Both the position numbers and the translations under genes were made by a program. From JAUPVL01 sp964481235 (GTDB lineage: Bacteria; Patescibacteriota; Saccharimonadia; CAILAD01; BJGX01), in contig CAYZYH010000012.1 in assembly GCA_964481235.1 (NCBI GenBank), positions 1 to 27,436 on the forward strand: 27,436 bases of DNA. The letters are read 5' to 3'. This document shows, piece by piece, positions 1-7,008 of the stretch (its first letter is position 1; each line of letters begins with the position of its first letter). The notes below the pieces were generated by a model. That model saw only the letters and a program-made list of their open reading frames with translations. It had not been told where the DNA came from and ran no database searches.

Positions 1-1472
1 GTTGTAGTAGTTGGTGAAACATCTATAAAACCAGCCGATACAGGAGTGACCGAACCAATGCCTTGATCAAAACTAATATCAGTTGCGTTAGTAGACCCCC
101 AAGATATAGTTGAGCTTTCACCGCTTGCTATAGTGGTAGGGTCGGCAATAAGTGTACAGCTTGGGCCAACTGGGCCATCGCTAACAGTAATGGTTGCCGT
201 ACAGGTGCCTGTACCGCCATCTCCGGTAACGGTACCCGTATAAGTAGTGGTTGTACCGGGGGTAACTGTTACACTGCCAGCAGCCACTGGCGAGGCATCA
301 CCAACTCCATTATTTATAGTTAGCGACGTAGCATCGGTAGTAGTCCAGCTCAAAGCTGAGCTTGCGCCAGTAGAAATTGATGACGGCGTAGCGGTCAGAG
401 TACAAGTAGGGGCATTGAGAAAACTGGTTTGGTCGGTACTCCAAAAAGGTCGGTAGCTGTAGCTTGAGAGCGTTCCACTGTCTAGTACCCCCGGGCCACC
501 ATCGGCAACGGGCACATTGGCCACCAACTGTATATTGCTACCATCGGCGTTCATGGTAACAAGCTCGGTCAAATTATTACTAGGATTGTAGCGTACAGCA
601 ACTATTTGTGTTCCATCTGGAGAATAATAGCCACCTATATAGTCGTTGTTGTCGTTGGTAATGGCTGTCGCAACACCACCAGGCGTTCTAGTGGTTGTCA
701 TTAATTGATCGCCTTGGCCTGATACCTTACTATTACAATTAAATTGATCGTTACTTGTATAGAGTAATGTTTCGCCATCATTAGGGTGAATATCGTTGAG
801 TCGGCAAACTAAGTCTTGTGTTGAAGCATCTGTAGTAACATCTAGCGCCGTAACTTGGTTGGACGTAGAAGCGTCAACGCGTCTAATATTATTTTGGTTG
901 GCAATATACACATGTGCCCCACCGGGGCCCCATACAGGGTTTTGGCTATTAGTGCCGTTAATTTGATTGGTTAAGGTAATATTGTTGCTACCATCAGCAT
1001 TCATCACATGTACTTCGCGTTCGCCGCCATTATTGGTAGTGTAGACTGCAAATGCTATTTTGGAGCCATCATTGTATACCGCTGGTTCTTGCATACTACG
1101 CGTGCCACTTCCAGAAGGACAAAGAATCTGACTGCCAGCTGGCGTAAGGGCATTGGTAACGCTAAACATACCCACGTTGCTTAGAGTACCAGAAGTACAT
1201 TGGTTGGGATAATATATATCTGTTCCGGCCGGGTTATACACCGCCGCCCATTTGTTCGACCTGACAGTACTTGGTATATTGGTGTCTTTTATATCAGTGC
1301 CGTCGGCAAATATGGAGTAGTGAGTGCTTGGTGCGGCCCAAAGAATACGGCCATTTACGCCAAGAGTTTGAGCGTGGGCAACGCCAAAAGGTGTAAGCAA
1401 AATCGTTACACCCACAATTGTAGAGATACTTAATCTAAATAATTTCTTGATATGATTCTGTATTTTTTTCAC
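1..1472 (-). CDS. Secreted TolB-like beta-propeller protein with tandem Ig-like repeats (C-terminus beyond window)
   Basis: Reading the minus strand from a GTG at 1472 gives an uninterrupted frame of 490 codons running off the window edge. Residues 1-35 form a signal peptide: a lysine-rich start, a hydrophobic core, then AHA before QT. Residues ~40-330 contain WD40/TolB-type blades, with repeated MNADGSN strands and YSPDGTQIVAV-like turns. Two copies of an Ig-like module follow (CTLTATPSSIS.. and CTLIADPTTIA..), spaced 82 residues, each with an SxLSW-type strand; more copies probably lie outside. Such modules are typical of exported surface proteins, so adhesion or sugar/protein binding outside the cell is the likely role, but no ligand is inferable. 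It is divergent from the sortase, yet no sorting signal is visible in this part. The upstream leader has a promoter (1515-1544) but no Shine-Dalgarno. Codon use is somewhat more GC-rich than its neighbours. The GTG start is chosen because the signal peptide begins there. Confidence 0.85.
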   Translation of the reverse strand, partial: MKKIQNHIKKLFRLSISTIVGVTILLTPFGVAHAQTLGVNGRILWAAPSTHYSIFADGTDIKDTNIPSTVRSNKWAAVYNPAGTDIYYPNQCTSGTLSNVGMFSVTNALTPAGSQILCPSGSGTRSMQEPAVYNDGSKIAFAVYTTNNGGEREVHVMNADGSNNITLTNQINGTNSQNPVWGPGGAHVYIANQNNIRRVDASTSNQVTALDVTTDASTQDLVCRLNDIHPNDGETLLYTSNDQFNCNSKVSGQGDQLMTTTRTPGGVATAITNDNNDYIGGYYSPDGTQIVAVRYNPSNNLTELVTMNADGSNIQLVANVPVADGGPGVLDSGTLSSYSYRPFWSTDQTSFLNAPTCTLTATPSSISTGASSALSWTTTDATSLTINNGVGDASPVAAGSVTVTPGTTTTYTGTVTGDGGTGTCTATITVSDGPVGPSCTLIADPTTIASGESSTISWGSTNATDISFDQGIGSVTPVSAGFIDVSPTTT

Positions 1473-1499
1473 GGTTTATTTTTGGTTTTGCTTACACCT
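1389..1499 (-). repeat. 14-bp perfect inverted repeat bracketing the GTG start
   Basis: AGGTGTAAGCAAAA at 1389-1402 is the exact reverse complement of 1486-1499. In the minus-strand mRNA one arm lies in the 5' leader, 14 bases before the GTG, and the other lies in the signal-peptide codons. Pairing would close a loop of 83 bases containing the start codon. This could be a cis-acting translational control element or chance; the sequence is certain, the function is inferred. Confidence 0.5.
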
Positions 1500-1514
1500 A
1501 TGTGCTTATGTTTA

Positions 1515-1544
1515 ATTCTACTCTACAGCCAATCTGTACGTCAA
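1515..1544 (-). promoter_or_regulatory. Sigma70-like promoter for the beta-propeller gene
   Basis: On the minus strand TTGACG (1544-1539) is followed after 18 bases by TAGAAT (1520-1515). The predicted transcript starts near 1508 and has a leader of about 36 bases before GTG 1472, unlike the leaderless pattern of many genes here. Confidence 0.6.
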
Positions 1545-1555
1545 GTACTTTTGCA

Positions 1556-1584
1556 TTGAAAAATAAGCGTAACCTGTATACTAT
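1556..1584 (+). promoter_or_regulatory. Promoter for the sortase gene, predicted leaderless
   Basis: TTGAAA at 1556-1561 precedes overlapping -10 candidates TATACT (1577-1582, 15-base spacer) and TACTAT (1579-1584, 17-base spacer). The ATG at 1591 is only 6-8 bases beyond, so transcription should begin at or next to the start codon. No Shine-Dalgarno is present. Confidence 0.55.
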
Positions 1585-1590
1585 ATAAGT

Positions 1591-2823
1591 ATGGACAAAT
1601 ATCGGTTATTTAATGACGACATAGCTCCACTCAGCCACAACTTATCTTCGGGTGTTTCTAGATTTATAAAGCCTACCGATGAAGATAGTGAGCAGATTGA
1701 GGGTTATTTTGTATCGCAAAGCGACACTAATCAAGTACAAATGTCTCCCCAAGCTATGGAGAAAATAGCCTTATATTTTGCCGAGGAGCAAGATAATATC
1801 GACAACAGTCCTAGTGAGGCATCAGCCAGAACACTTGCACTTCAGGCGAGACTGCGTGAGTCGCGCAAAACAAATCGTCACTCTTCGGTACCTAGCTACT
1901 TCTCTCCTCCGTCGGCAACTACCACGCACCGCAATAGTGGTAAAAAAAGAACCAACATCGCCAAGGCAGATTTCATGCAGGCCAAAACCAAAAGCACATC
2001 TTCTAGCTCAGCCCATTCTGCGCAAGATAGCGAAACCGAAATAGATTTAATGGTGGGTCAACCAGGTCAAGTATTTTTGCCTAGTAGTATGCCGGACCAC
2101 GAAAAACAACTTCAAAAAAGAGCTCACGAAAGCTACTATCGTACTCACGCGCACAAACGTAAAACCTTTGTGCCCGACCAAGACACCATATCTATTCTCA
2201 GACGAAATTATAAAAGTGTTTATGTTAAAACTGCGCTTACCGCTGTAGCCACCCTAACTGGCCTGTATTTAATATTTGGCCCAACTTTCCCCGGAGTTAT
2301 GCGACAAATAAGTGGATTTTTTGGTAAGAATAACAAAAATTTAGCCCAAGCCGATCAGAATCTTTCTAATTCTCTAGCTCAAAATGGCCTCTCGCCAGCT
2401 AGTGAAGCCCCCAAAGAATTGGCCGTTAACCAGGTGGGCTGGATAAACATTCCAGCTATTGGTGTTGGTGCACCAATAGTAGAAGGTAAAGACGACAATG
2501 CTATGACGTATGGTATTTGGCATAGACCAGGTACCGGCACTCCTCTTACAGATAGTAACACAGTTTTGGCTGGTCATAGATATCAATATGTAAACGGCCC
2601 GCGTACCTTCTATTCGCTAGACAAAGTAAAGGTGGGTGATCCCGTAGAAGTTAAGTGGGGCGAGCAAACTTTTCGCTATAAGGTAGTGCGTACTTTTGTA
2701 GTTGAAAAAGACAAAATGTATATTGAAGCACCTACTACCGTACCACTCTTAACTATCTACACCTGTACTCCACTCTGGACATCTACCAATCGCTTGGTAG
2801 TGCAGGCCACACCAATTACATAA
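1591..2823 (+). CDS. Membrane-anchored sortase with long cytosolic N-terminal extension
   Basis: Sortases are cysteine transpeptidases that cleave a sorting motif and attach surface proteins to the wall or link pilin subunits. The 410-residue product has about 210 hydrophilic residues rich in Ser, Gln and Arg, one membrane span at ~212-232, a short linker, and a C-terminal sortase fold from ~280. Catalytic His329 lies in VLAGHRY, Cys392 in TIYTCTP and Arg401 in TNRLVV. The single N-terminal span puts the catalytic domain outside. The extension is unusually long, since most sortases have 10-60 residues before the span; it could be a cytosolic docking arm. The gene is followed after 12 bases by a small protein with related composition, probably co-transcribed. 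The TC-T-P context resembles class D/E enzymes, but the class is not certain. No substrate with a recognisable sorting motif is seen in the window. Confidence 0.92.
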   Translation: MDKYRLFNDDIAPLSHNLSSGVSRFIKPTDEDSEQIEGYFVSQSDTNQVQMSPQAMEKIALYFAEEQDNIDNSPSEASARTLALQARLRESRKTNRHSSVPSYFSPPSATTTHRNSGKKRTNIAKADFMQAKTKSTSSSSAHSAQDSETEIDLMVGQPGQVFLPSSMPDHEKQLQKRAHESYYRTHAHKRKTFVPDQDTISILRRNYKSVYVKTALTAVATLTGLYLIFGPTFPGVMRQISGFFGKNNKNLAQADQNLSNSLAQNGLSPASEAPKELAVNQVGWINIPAIGVGAPIVEGKDDNAMTYGIWHRPGTGTPLTDSNTVLAGHRYQYVNGPRTFYSLDKVKVGDPVEVKWGEQTFRYKVVRTFVVEKDKMYIEAPTTVPLLTIYTCTPLWTSTNRLVVQATPIT

Positions 2824-2835
2824 GATTTTAAGCAA

Positions 2836-3171
2836 ATGCAAGAACTCGACTCAAACCAGGCTAGGCCCAAAATTCAAAAGTTTGTGCCACATAAATCTCT
2901 ACAAGAAATACGCGAACAAGAGTCGCCTTATCATAGCTATGTAGATTTTGAAAGCAGTGAGATTATATCGCCCAACCAAATGCAGTTGGTCTCGCCAGAC
3001 AAATTACCTGCCGGTAATGTTACACCTTCTGCTACTCAAACCGCATATTTACAAGCAAGAGTAAATCAAACCCGTCGTTTGCACCCACCCGAGCCAGACC
3101 AAACTGTAGTAGACCCAGTGGGTGTTACTGCTCAAATTCAAGCCAAGATAGACGCTCAAAAGAAAAAATAA
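2836..3171 (+). CDS. Small hydrophilic protein co-transcribed with sortase
   Basis: I do not recognise a family. The 111-residue product has no membrane span or signal peptide and is rich in Gln, Pro and charged residues, ending in a Lys-rich tail. Its middle part (SPNQMQLVSP, then ATQTAYLQARVNQTRR) resembles the sortase cytosolic extension (TNQVQMSPQAM, then ASARTLALQARLRESRK), suggesting a shared short element or common ancestry. It begins 12 bases after the sortase stop without a Shine-Dalgarno or separate promoter, so translation probably depends on coupling. A cytosolic partner of the sortase tail is a reasonable guess, no more. Its stop overlaps the minus-strand terminator of the opposing gene. 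Confidence 0.75.
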   Translation: MQELDSNQARPKIQKFVPHKSLQEIREQESPYHSYVDFESSEIISPNQMQLVSPDKLPAGNVTPSATQTAYLQARVNQTRRLHPPEPDQTVVDPVGVTAQIQAKIDAQKKK

Positions 3172-3199
3172 AAAGCGGCTTAATAATGTTTAAACCGCT
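3163..3199 (-). terminator. Intrinsic terminator for the zinc-finger gene
   Basis: Read on the minus strand, AGCGG-TTTAA and its complement (arms within 3174-3199, one mismatch) form a hairpin, followed directly by TTTTTATTTTTT (3174-3163). On the plus strand no T-run follows, so it is directional. It overlaps the last codons of the opposing gene. Confidence 0.75.
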
Positions 3200-3221
3200 A
3201 ATTCTGCTATACATTTAGCAA

Positions 3222-3593
3222 TCACCACCTAGACGCACGTCGTTGCCGCTCGGCAATTATATCTGGGTGGCGAGTTTCCATGTGCACAGCCTGAGCCCTT
3301 AGGTCTTCTCTTGCGAGTGATACCCCACAACCAGGTGCTGGGCAGACAATAGTATCGGGGTCTTGTTGTGTCACGCCTACAACCTTCTCGCCCAATGCTT
3401 GTTTAATTTGCTGGTGATTTCGAGGTGCAATTGCGCTATGGCCTTCCCAACATTGTAGCTTTACTACCGCCGGATCGTCGGTTTCTTCAATACAAATGTA
3501 GTTGCTTCCACAATTGCCACAACTGATTGGCCCATATGTGTAACCTTGCAAGACAGCCAAAACCATCTCCTTTGCCTGGTAAATGTTACTCAA
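3222..3593 (-). CDS. Zinc-finger protein with Cys4-type and C2H2-type sites
   Basis: The product is 123 residues. Cys25-x2-Cys28, with Cys34, Cys48 and His52 nearby, could form one zinc site. Cys84-x4-Cys89-x14-His104-x4-His109 is a C2H2-like finger. The C-terminus is Arg-rich. Nucleic-acid or protein binding is plausible from these motifs, but no characterised family is recognised. The start is unresolved: the longest frame begins with TTG at 3593 without a Shine-Dalgarno, while ATG at 3566 has AAGGAG directly abutting it, which is too close for normal use. The zinc sites lie downstream of both. It is monocistronic, with its own terminator at 3163-3199. Confidence 0.7.
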   Translation of the reverse strand: MSNIYQAKEMVLAVLQGYTYGPISCGNCGSNYICIEETDDPAVVKLQCWEGHSAIAPRNHQQIKQALGEKVVGVTQQDPDTIVCPAPGCGVSLAREDLRAQAVHMETRHPDIIAERQRRASRW

Positions 3594-3630
3594 GGATCAT
3601 ACTACTTTTAAAAACATTTACAAGCATAAC

Positions 3631-3657
3631 AAAAAAGACCTTAAAAGGTCTTTTTTT
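3631..3657 (-). terminator. Intrinsic terminator downstream of the tRNA
   Basis: AAAAAAGACCTT, a two-base loop, then AAGGTCTTTTTTT makes an AT/GC hairpin with T-runs in both orientations. It lies 8 bases beyond the tRNA 3' end on the minus strand, its most likely client; it could also stop plus-strand read-through. Confidence 0.85.
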
Positions 3658-3665
3658 ATAAATTC

Positions 3666-3741
3666 TGGTGGGCCTGGTAGGAATTGAACCTACGACCAAT
3701 CGGTTATGAGCCGACTGCTCTAACCACTGAGCTACAGGCCC
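3666..3741 (-). tRNA. tRNA with CAU anticodon, probably tRNA-Ile2 (lysidine type)
   Basis: The minus strand folds as a 76-base cloverleaf with the terminal CCA encoded. The acceptor stem is GGGCCTG/CAGGCCC, D stem GCTC/GAGC, anticodon stem GTCGG/CCGAT with loop CTCATAA, T stem GTAGG/CCTAC with loop TTCAATT, and discriminator A. The anticodon is CAU. It is not an initiator: the three consecutive G-C pairs in the anticodon stem and the mismatch at 1-72 are absent. The segment GGCTCATAACCG and variable loop TGGTC followed by GTAGG match the tRNA-Ile(CAU) pattern I recall from other bacteria better than elongator Met. That would need TilS to convert C34 to lysidine for reading AUA. Confidence 0.95.
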
Positions 3742-3798
3742 CAAAGATGTCAGTACATTGGTTAGACCTGATAATCATATCGCAAAATTGCCATATAC

Positions 3799-3830
3799 GC
3801 AAAAAGCGCCTTAGATAGCGCTTTTTTTGC
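3799..3830 (-). terminator. Intrinsic terminator for the 67-residue gene
   Basis: GCAAAAAGCGC, an 8-base loop, then GCGCTTTTTTTGC forms a hairpin whose outer A/T part supplies the T-run in either direction. It lies 18 bases after the stop of the minus-strand gene at 3848. It may also shield the tRNA from upstream transcription. Confidence 0.85.
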
Positions 3831-3847
3831 GAATTGAATTTAAAAGC

Positions 3848-4051
3848 TTACTTGTTGCTTTTTTTCAAAATAGGTAGGCCTGTTCGAGTGTTCTCAATTA
3901 CTTCGTAACCTTCTGGTAGTTCGTCAATTGCACCTTCTTTGGCTTCGCGACCGAAAAAGTAAATAACTTGCTTTCGTCCACCTTTAAGTGTAACTTCGCG
4001 TTCGTGTAAATAATATGTTTGACCTTTTGAGTTTACTTGTGTAAATGCCAT
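3848..4051 (-). CDS. Conserved 67-residue protein of Patescibacteria type
   Basis: The product begins MAFTQVNSKGQTYYLHER and continues with a basic strand (VTLKGGRKQVIYFF) and a GYEVIENTRTGLPILKK end. I recall closely similar small proteins in Patescibacteria genomes, but their function is not known to me. There is no signal peptide or span; predicted structure is mainly beta, and the net charge is positive, so a ribosome- or nucleic-acid-associated role is possible but unproven. The ATG at 4051 is chosen because GAGGAGG lies 9 bases upstream and the promoter at 4089-4117 would start the transcript below the longer in-frame ATG at 4126. Flanked by a strong promoter and terminator, it is a single-gene unit and probably well expressed. 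Confidence 0.85.
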   Translation of the reverse strand: MAFTQVNSKGQTYYLHEREVTLKGGRKQVIYFFGREAKEGAIDELPEGYEVIENTRTGLPILKKSNK

Positions 4052-4088
4052 AAAATGGTTCCTCCTCTTAATGTTACTTCTGTACTCT

Positions 4089-4117
4089 AGGTTACGAAAC
4101 CTGAAATTCATTGTCAA
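4089..4117 (-). promoter_or_regulatory. Promoter for the 67-residue gene with an embedded palindrome
   Basis: On the minus strand a consensus TTGACA (4117-4112) is followed after 17 bases by TAACCT (4094-4089). AGGTT-TCGT-AACCT, an inverted repeat, overlaps the -10 and could be an operator. The -10 is weak, so the exact start is uncertain. Confidence 0.6.
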
Positions 4118-4229
4118 TAGCCTCAACCAGATTTTATTAAGCCAACAGGTTGAGACAATAAGTTTAATACCTGCTTTAATAGTAAGACTTAAGTTAATTT
4201 ACTAGTTAAAATGATTACTCTAAAAGTGC

Positions 4230-4259
4230 TTGACATGTTCGTATGCTGTTCGTTATACT
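4230..4259 (+). promoter_or_regulatory. lexA promoter
   Basis: Consensus TTGACA (4230-4235) and TATACT (4254-4259) are separated by 18 bases. The transcript would start near 4266, giving a leader of about 25 bases that contains the Shine-Dalgarno GGAGGG before ATG 4291. Confidence 0.8.
4237..4251 (+). promoter_or_regulatory. lexA: Candidate LexA operator, GTTC-N7-GTTC direct repeat
   Basis: GTTC (4237-4240), seven bases, then GTTC (4248-4251) lies in the promoter spacer, where a bound repressor would block RNA polymerase. GTTC-N7-GTTC is the known LexA box of Alphaproteobacteria; the Gram-positive box is an inverted GAAC-N4-GTTC instead. Location and match argue for autoregulation; binding is inferred. 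Confidence 0.6.
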
Positions 4260-4290
4260 AATAAATAAGAAATAAAATATTGGAGGGAAA

Positions 4291-4917
4291 ATGACCAAAC
4301 AGGCACTTACTAAAAAACAGCGTAAAACACTAGATTTTATATCAACTTTTATAGAGCAGCACGGCTACTCCCCTAGCTATCGCGAGATTGCTAATGGTCT
4401 TAAACTAAATTCTGTAGCAACTATAGCCCAACACATTGATACTCTAGTAGCTAAGGGCTTGCTAGTAAAAGGCAACAACTCAGCTCGCTCTCTTATGCCA
4501 GTAGAAGAGCTACAAGAAGAGATGAGCAAGCCTCGCGTAGGATTGCCTATATTGGGCATGATAGCTGCTGGTAGCCCCATAGAGACCCTCTCCGGTCACG
4601 CAGACACCCTAGAAGTGCCACCTTTTATGGTAGGTAGTAAAAATTCCTACGTTCTTCAAGTAAAAGGCCAGAGCATGATAGACGACGGCATACACGACGG
4701 CGACTATGTGGTGGTACAAGAAAAAGAAGTTCCTTCTAACGGCGATGTTGTGGTCGCCCTTGTAAACAATTCTGAGGCCACTCTTAAGCGTTACTACAAA
4801 GAAGCTCGTCGCATTCGCTTACAACCCGCCAACTCTACTATGGAGCCAATCTACGTAGAGGCTAGCACTCCCTTGAAAATTCAAGGTGTTGTTATAGGTC
4901 TTATTCGTAAATACTAA
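4291..4917 (+). CDS. lexA: LexA repressor / SOS autoprotease
   Basis: LexA represses DNA-damage genes and cleaves itself when RecA filaments form. The 208-residue product has the N-terminal winged-helix LexA domain (residues 1-65; motif YSPSYREIANGLKLNS, then the recognition-helix region). A linker follows, then the S24 peptidase domain. The scissile Ala93-Gly94 bond lies in GMIAAGSP, nucleophile Ser128 in GQSMIDDGI, and general-base Lys166 in ATLKRYY, so autocleavage should work. Length is typical (~200-210). The start is fixed by GGAGGG seven bases upstream. The promoter contains a direct-repeat operator. No other SOS gene is adjacent. The stop lies 14 bases from that of the convergent membrane gene, within a weak AT hairpin (4907-4932). 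Confidence 0.97.
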   Translation: MTKQALTKKQRKTLDFISTFIEQHGYSPSYREIANGLKLNSVATIAQHIDTLVAKGLLVKGNNSARSLMPVEELQEEMSKPRVGLPILGMIAAGSPIETLSGHADTLEVPPFMVGSKNSYVLQVKGQSMIDDGIHDGDYVVVQEKEVPSNGDVVVALVNNSEATLKRYYKEARRIRLQPANSTMEPIYVEASTPLKIQGVVIGLIRKY

Positions 4918-4931
4918 ACTAAGCTTATTTA

Positions 4932-5519
4932 CTATTCTAAAACCAACATAGTGCTAATAACTATTTTGAACAAATAAATAGTAACAAACATCCCTGCCAT
5001 AGAACCTATTAGTTCTATTATTGCTAGCCCAATATTGCTAGGTATATCAAATATAAAGCCTACAAACCAAGTATTCCATAAAGGAAAAAGCACAGTAAGT
5101 GTAAGAATTGCTAATGCAAGCAACCCTATTAGCAAAACTAGTTCTTTCATGGGCCACTTCTTTTGGTCTTTTTTGGTTTGCTTATTTACATAGTCTTTCT
5201 CTACCACTATCTCGTTTTGGGCTTCGGTAAAAACACTATAAAGCCAAAACAGCACCATATAAGCAATTAGACCTATTATTACCCAAAAAGCTACTAGGGT
5301 AATCTTGCTAAAAATTGGCGATGAAAACCAACTACTTAATTGCTCTGAGATACTGGCTTGTACATCTGACTTTGATAATATAGTGCCTTCAGTAAAATGC
5401 AACGAGATAGCACTAATATTTACCACCACAAATATACCAAGTCCAAACAAAAACATTATAGCTACCTGGTGAAGATCGAGTGCAAAAACTCGCTTTTTTT
5501 GTTCGCTATCTAGATGCAT
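4932..5519 (-). CDS. Four-helix membrane protein of unknown function
   Basis: Not a family I recognise. The 195-residue product has hydrophobic segments at about 20-40, 74-97, 126-148 and 167-190. A short charged loop with several lysines (about 100-125) lies between spans two and three and is probably cytosolic. It follows the DUF4190 protein by 15 bases on the same strand with no promoter or Shine-Dalgarno of its own, so the two form an operon and may act together in the membrane. It has no signal peptide or catalytic motif. Confidence 0.8.
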   Translation of the reverse strand: MHLDSEQKKRVFALDLHQVAIMFLFGLGIFVVVNISAISLHFTEGTILSKSDVQASISEQLSSWFSSPIFSKITLVAFWVIIGLIAYMVLFWLYSVFTEAQNEIVVEKDYVNKQTKKDQKKWPMKELVLLIGLLALAILTLTVLFPLWNTWFVGFIFDIPSNIGLAIIELIGSMAGMFVTIYLFKIVISTMLVLE

Positions 5520-5534
5520 TAAAAACAGACCAAA

Positions 5535-6257
5535 TTATTGGTTCATATTGTTGGTAACAGTAAGGTTGATAGCTGTATCGGTACTTTTTTGAGTGTCTTG
5601 AGCAATAAGCACTGTAAGCATTTGGTCGCCCTTCATAAAACTCTGTGCGGTTAGTCCGCTACCAAAACTAATAGACTGACCGTCTTCACTACTCCAACCT
5701 TTTGCCTTTAGCTGATCGGTGTAAAAAGTTTTAACTTTATCTGGACTATCTGTAGTGGATAGCGTTACGTTGTAACCGTCATTACTTTTTACTGCAATCT
5801 TTATAGAAGATGGCTGATAAATAGGTACATCACTAGGAAATCCACTAGGTAGCTTGGTGTTGTCGCCAAAGCTTGCCGATTCACCATTGTCGTTTTGCAC
5901 CGTTAAGCTTTTGCCATCAGTACTAAGACCATTCTCTTTGACTGCTTTCTGAAGCCCAGCTATAAAAAGAAATGTAAACAGTAGTATAAATAACATAAAT
6001 ATTGTCGACAATACTATAGCCGCAACAGCTAGGCCCTTGCCGTTTTCACCGTTTTTCTTAATAGAGCTAAGCGCTACAATACCAAGTATTAAACCTACTA
6101 ATGGTACAAAAAAGCTTAAAATAAGCGCAGCTATAGCAAGACCATTGGTTTTTTTTGTTGGTGTTGAACCGCTACTAACTGTTGAAGCGGCTGGGGCTTC
6201 GGTGGCAGTTGGTTCTGTAGTTTTTGTAGATACAGGTTTTACTGGTTTCTCTTCCAT
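5535..6257 (-). CDS. DUF4190-type membrane protein with extracytoplasmic C-terminal domain
   Basis: The 240-residue product starts with a Thr/Pro/Ala-rich cytosolic segment (1-36). Two membrane spans joined by a short KKNGENGKG loop (about 38-105) match the DUF4190 pattern (LAIAALILSFF.. then LAVAAIVLS). After a linker, residues ~140-235 form a soluble domain beginning LPSGFPSDVPIYQPSS, with a TDSPDKVKTFYTDQLKAKGW helix. I recall this arrangement from small anchored domains of unknown function in Gram-positives and Patescibacteria. AAAGGAG lies 12 bases before ATG 6257, so it is translated with a conventional leader. It is the first gene of a two-gene operon. A role in envelope sensing or homeostasis is only a guess. 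Confidence 0.85.
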   Translation of the reverse strand: MEEKPVKPVSTKTTEPTATEAPAASTVSSGSTPTKKTNGLAIAALILSFFVPLVGLILGIVALSSIKKNGENGKGLAVAAIVLSTIFMLFILLFTFLFIAGLQKAVKENGLSTDGKSLTVQNDNGESASFGDNTKLPSGFPSDVPIYQPSSIKIAVKSNDGYNVTLSTTDSPDKVKTFYTDQLKAKGWSSEDGQSISFGSGLTAQSFMKGDQMLTVLIAQDTQKSTDTAINLTVTNNMNQ

Positions 6258-6378
6258 TATTATTTAAATCTCCTTTTAGTTGTTCTTAAGCTTAATAGTA
6301 ATGCTTTTCTTGGTAGTAAACAAGTCTAACCCCATAGTTCTGTAAGTTTTGGCAATTAAATAGTATTATTTAAGTTAT

Positions 6379-7008
6379 ATGAAAAAAACCAATAAGAAAA
6401 AGATTGTAAACCAAAAAACAATATTAATTTTATTAGTAGGACTTTTATTGGGATTAATAATTTTTGCTGCTATCGGGCTATACAAGTACTCACCCGAAGA
6501 TCATGTACACTACCATGCAAACTTTCAGGTATGGATAAATGGCAAGCAGGAAAAGTTTGAGAGCCCGCTCAACTACCAGGAGGTCAATGTTTGCACGGTA
6601 GGTTTTAAGAATTCTCCATTACACCGTACGCATATGCACGACGATGTTTATGATATTATTCATGTTCATGCCAGCGCTGTAACCTGGGGCCACTTCTTTG
6701 AGAATATAAACTCTTCAGCTCAACCAGATTACTTACGTCTGGGGGATAAAACCTACCAAAACGGTTTAAATACTAAAGTTAGTTATATTCTTAACGGAAA
6801 AGAAGTACCTACTCTTAACGGTTTAGTTATAAATAGCGAAGATTCTTTACTTATAAATTATGGCAATGAGGACAAAGATGTTTTACAAGCTAGATACAAA
6901 AATATAGAAAACAAAGCGCATGGCTACAATCTACAAAATGATCCTGCAAGTTGTGGTGGTAGTGACAGCCCAAGCTTCTCAGAGCGCTTGAAACACTTAT
7001 TCAACTAG
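6379..7008 (+). CDS. Membrane-anchored His-rich extracytoplasmic protein
   Basis: The 209-residue product has a basic N-terminus and one span (~13-35), then an extracytoplasmic domain. Histidines cluster in DHVHYHANFQVWING (~42-56), in HRTHMHDDVYDIIHVHAS (~77-95) and at WGHFF. The pattern, a His-rich strand, a VNG-type turn, a THxHD stretch and an IIHVH strand, resembles a cupin-like or metal-binding domain found in anchored proteins of several prokaryotes, so copper, nickel or zinc binding is plausible. Two cysteines (~66 and ~197) could form a disulfide. The -10 box TATTAT (6364-6369) lies 9 bases before the ATG, predicting a leaderless mRNA. The gene is convergent with, and overlaps by 8 bases, the histidine kinase. 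Confidence 0.8.
   Translation: MKKTNKKKIVNQKTILILLVGLLLGLIIFAAIGLYKYSPEDHVHYHANFQVWINGKQEKFESPLNYQEVNVCTVGFKNSPLHRTHMHDDVYDIIHVHASAVTWGHFFENINSSAQPDYLRLGDKTYQNGLNTKVSYILNGKEVPTLNGLVINSEDSLLINYGNEDKDVLQARYKNIENKAHGYNLQNDPASCGGSDSPSFSERLKHLFN

Noticed and set aside
247..1433. Plus-strand ORFs (247-456 and 1200-1433)
   Set aside because: They lie wholly within the minus-strand beta-propeller/Ig frame, which has a signal peptide and repeats; no promoter or Shine-Dalgarno supports the plus ORFs.
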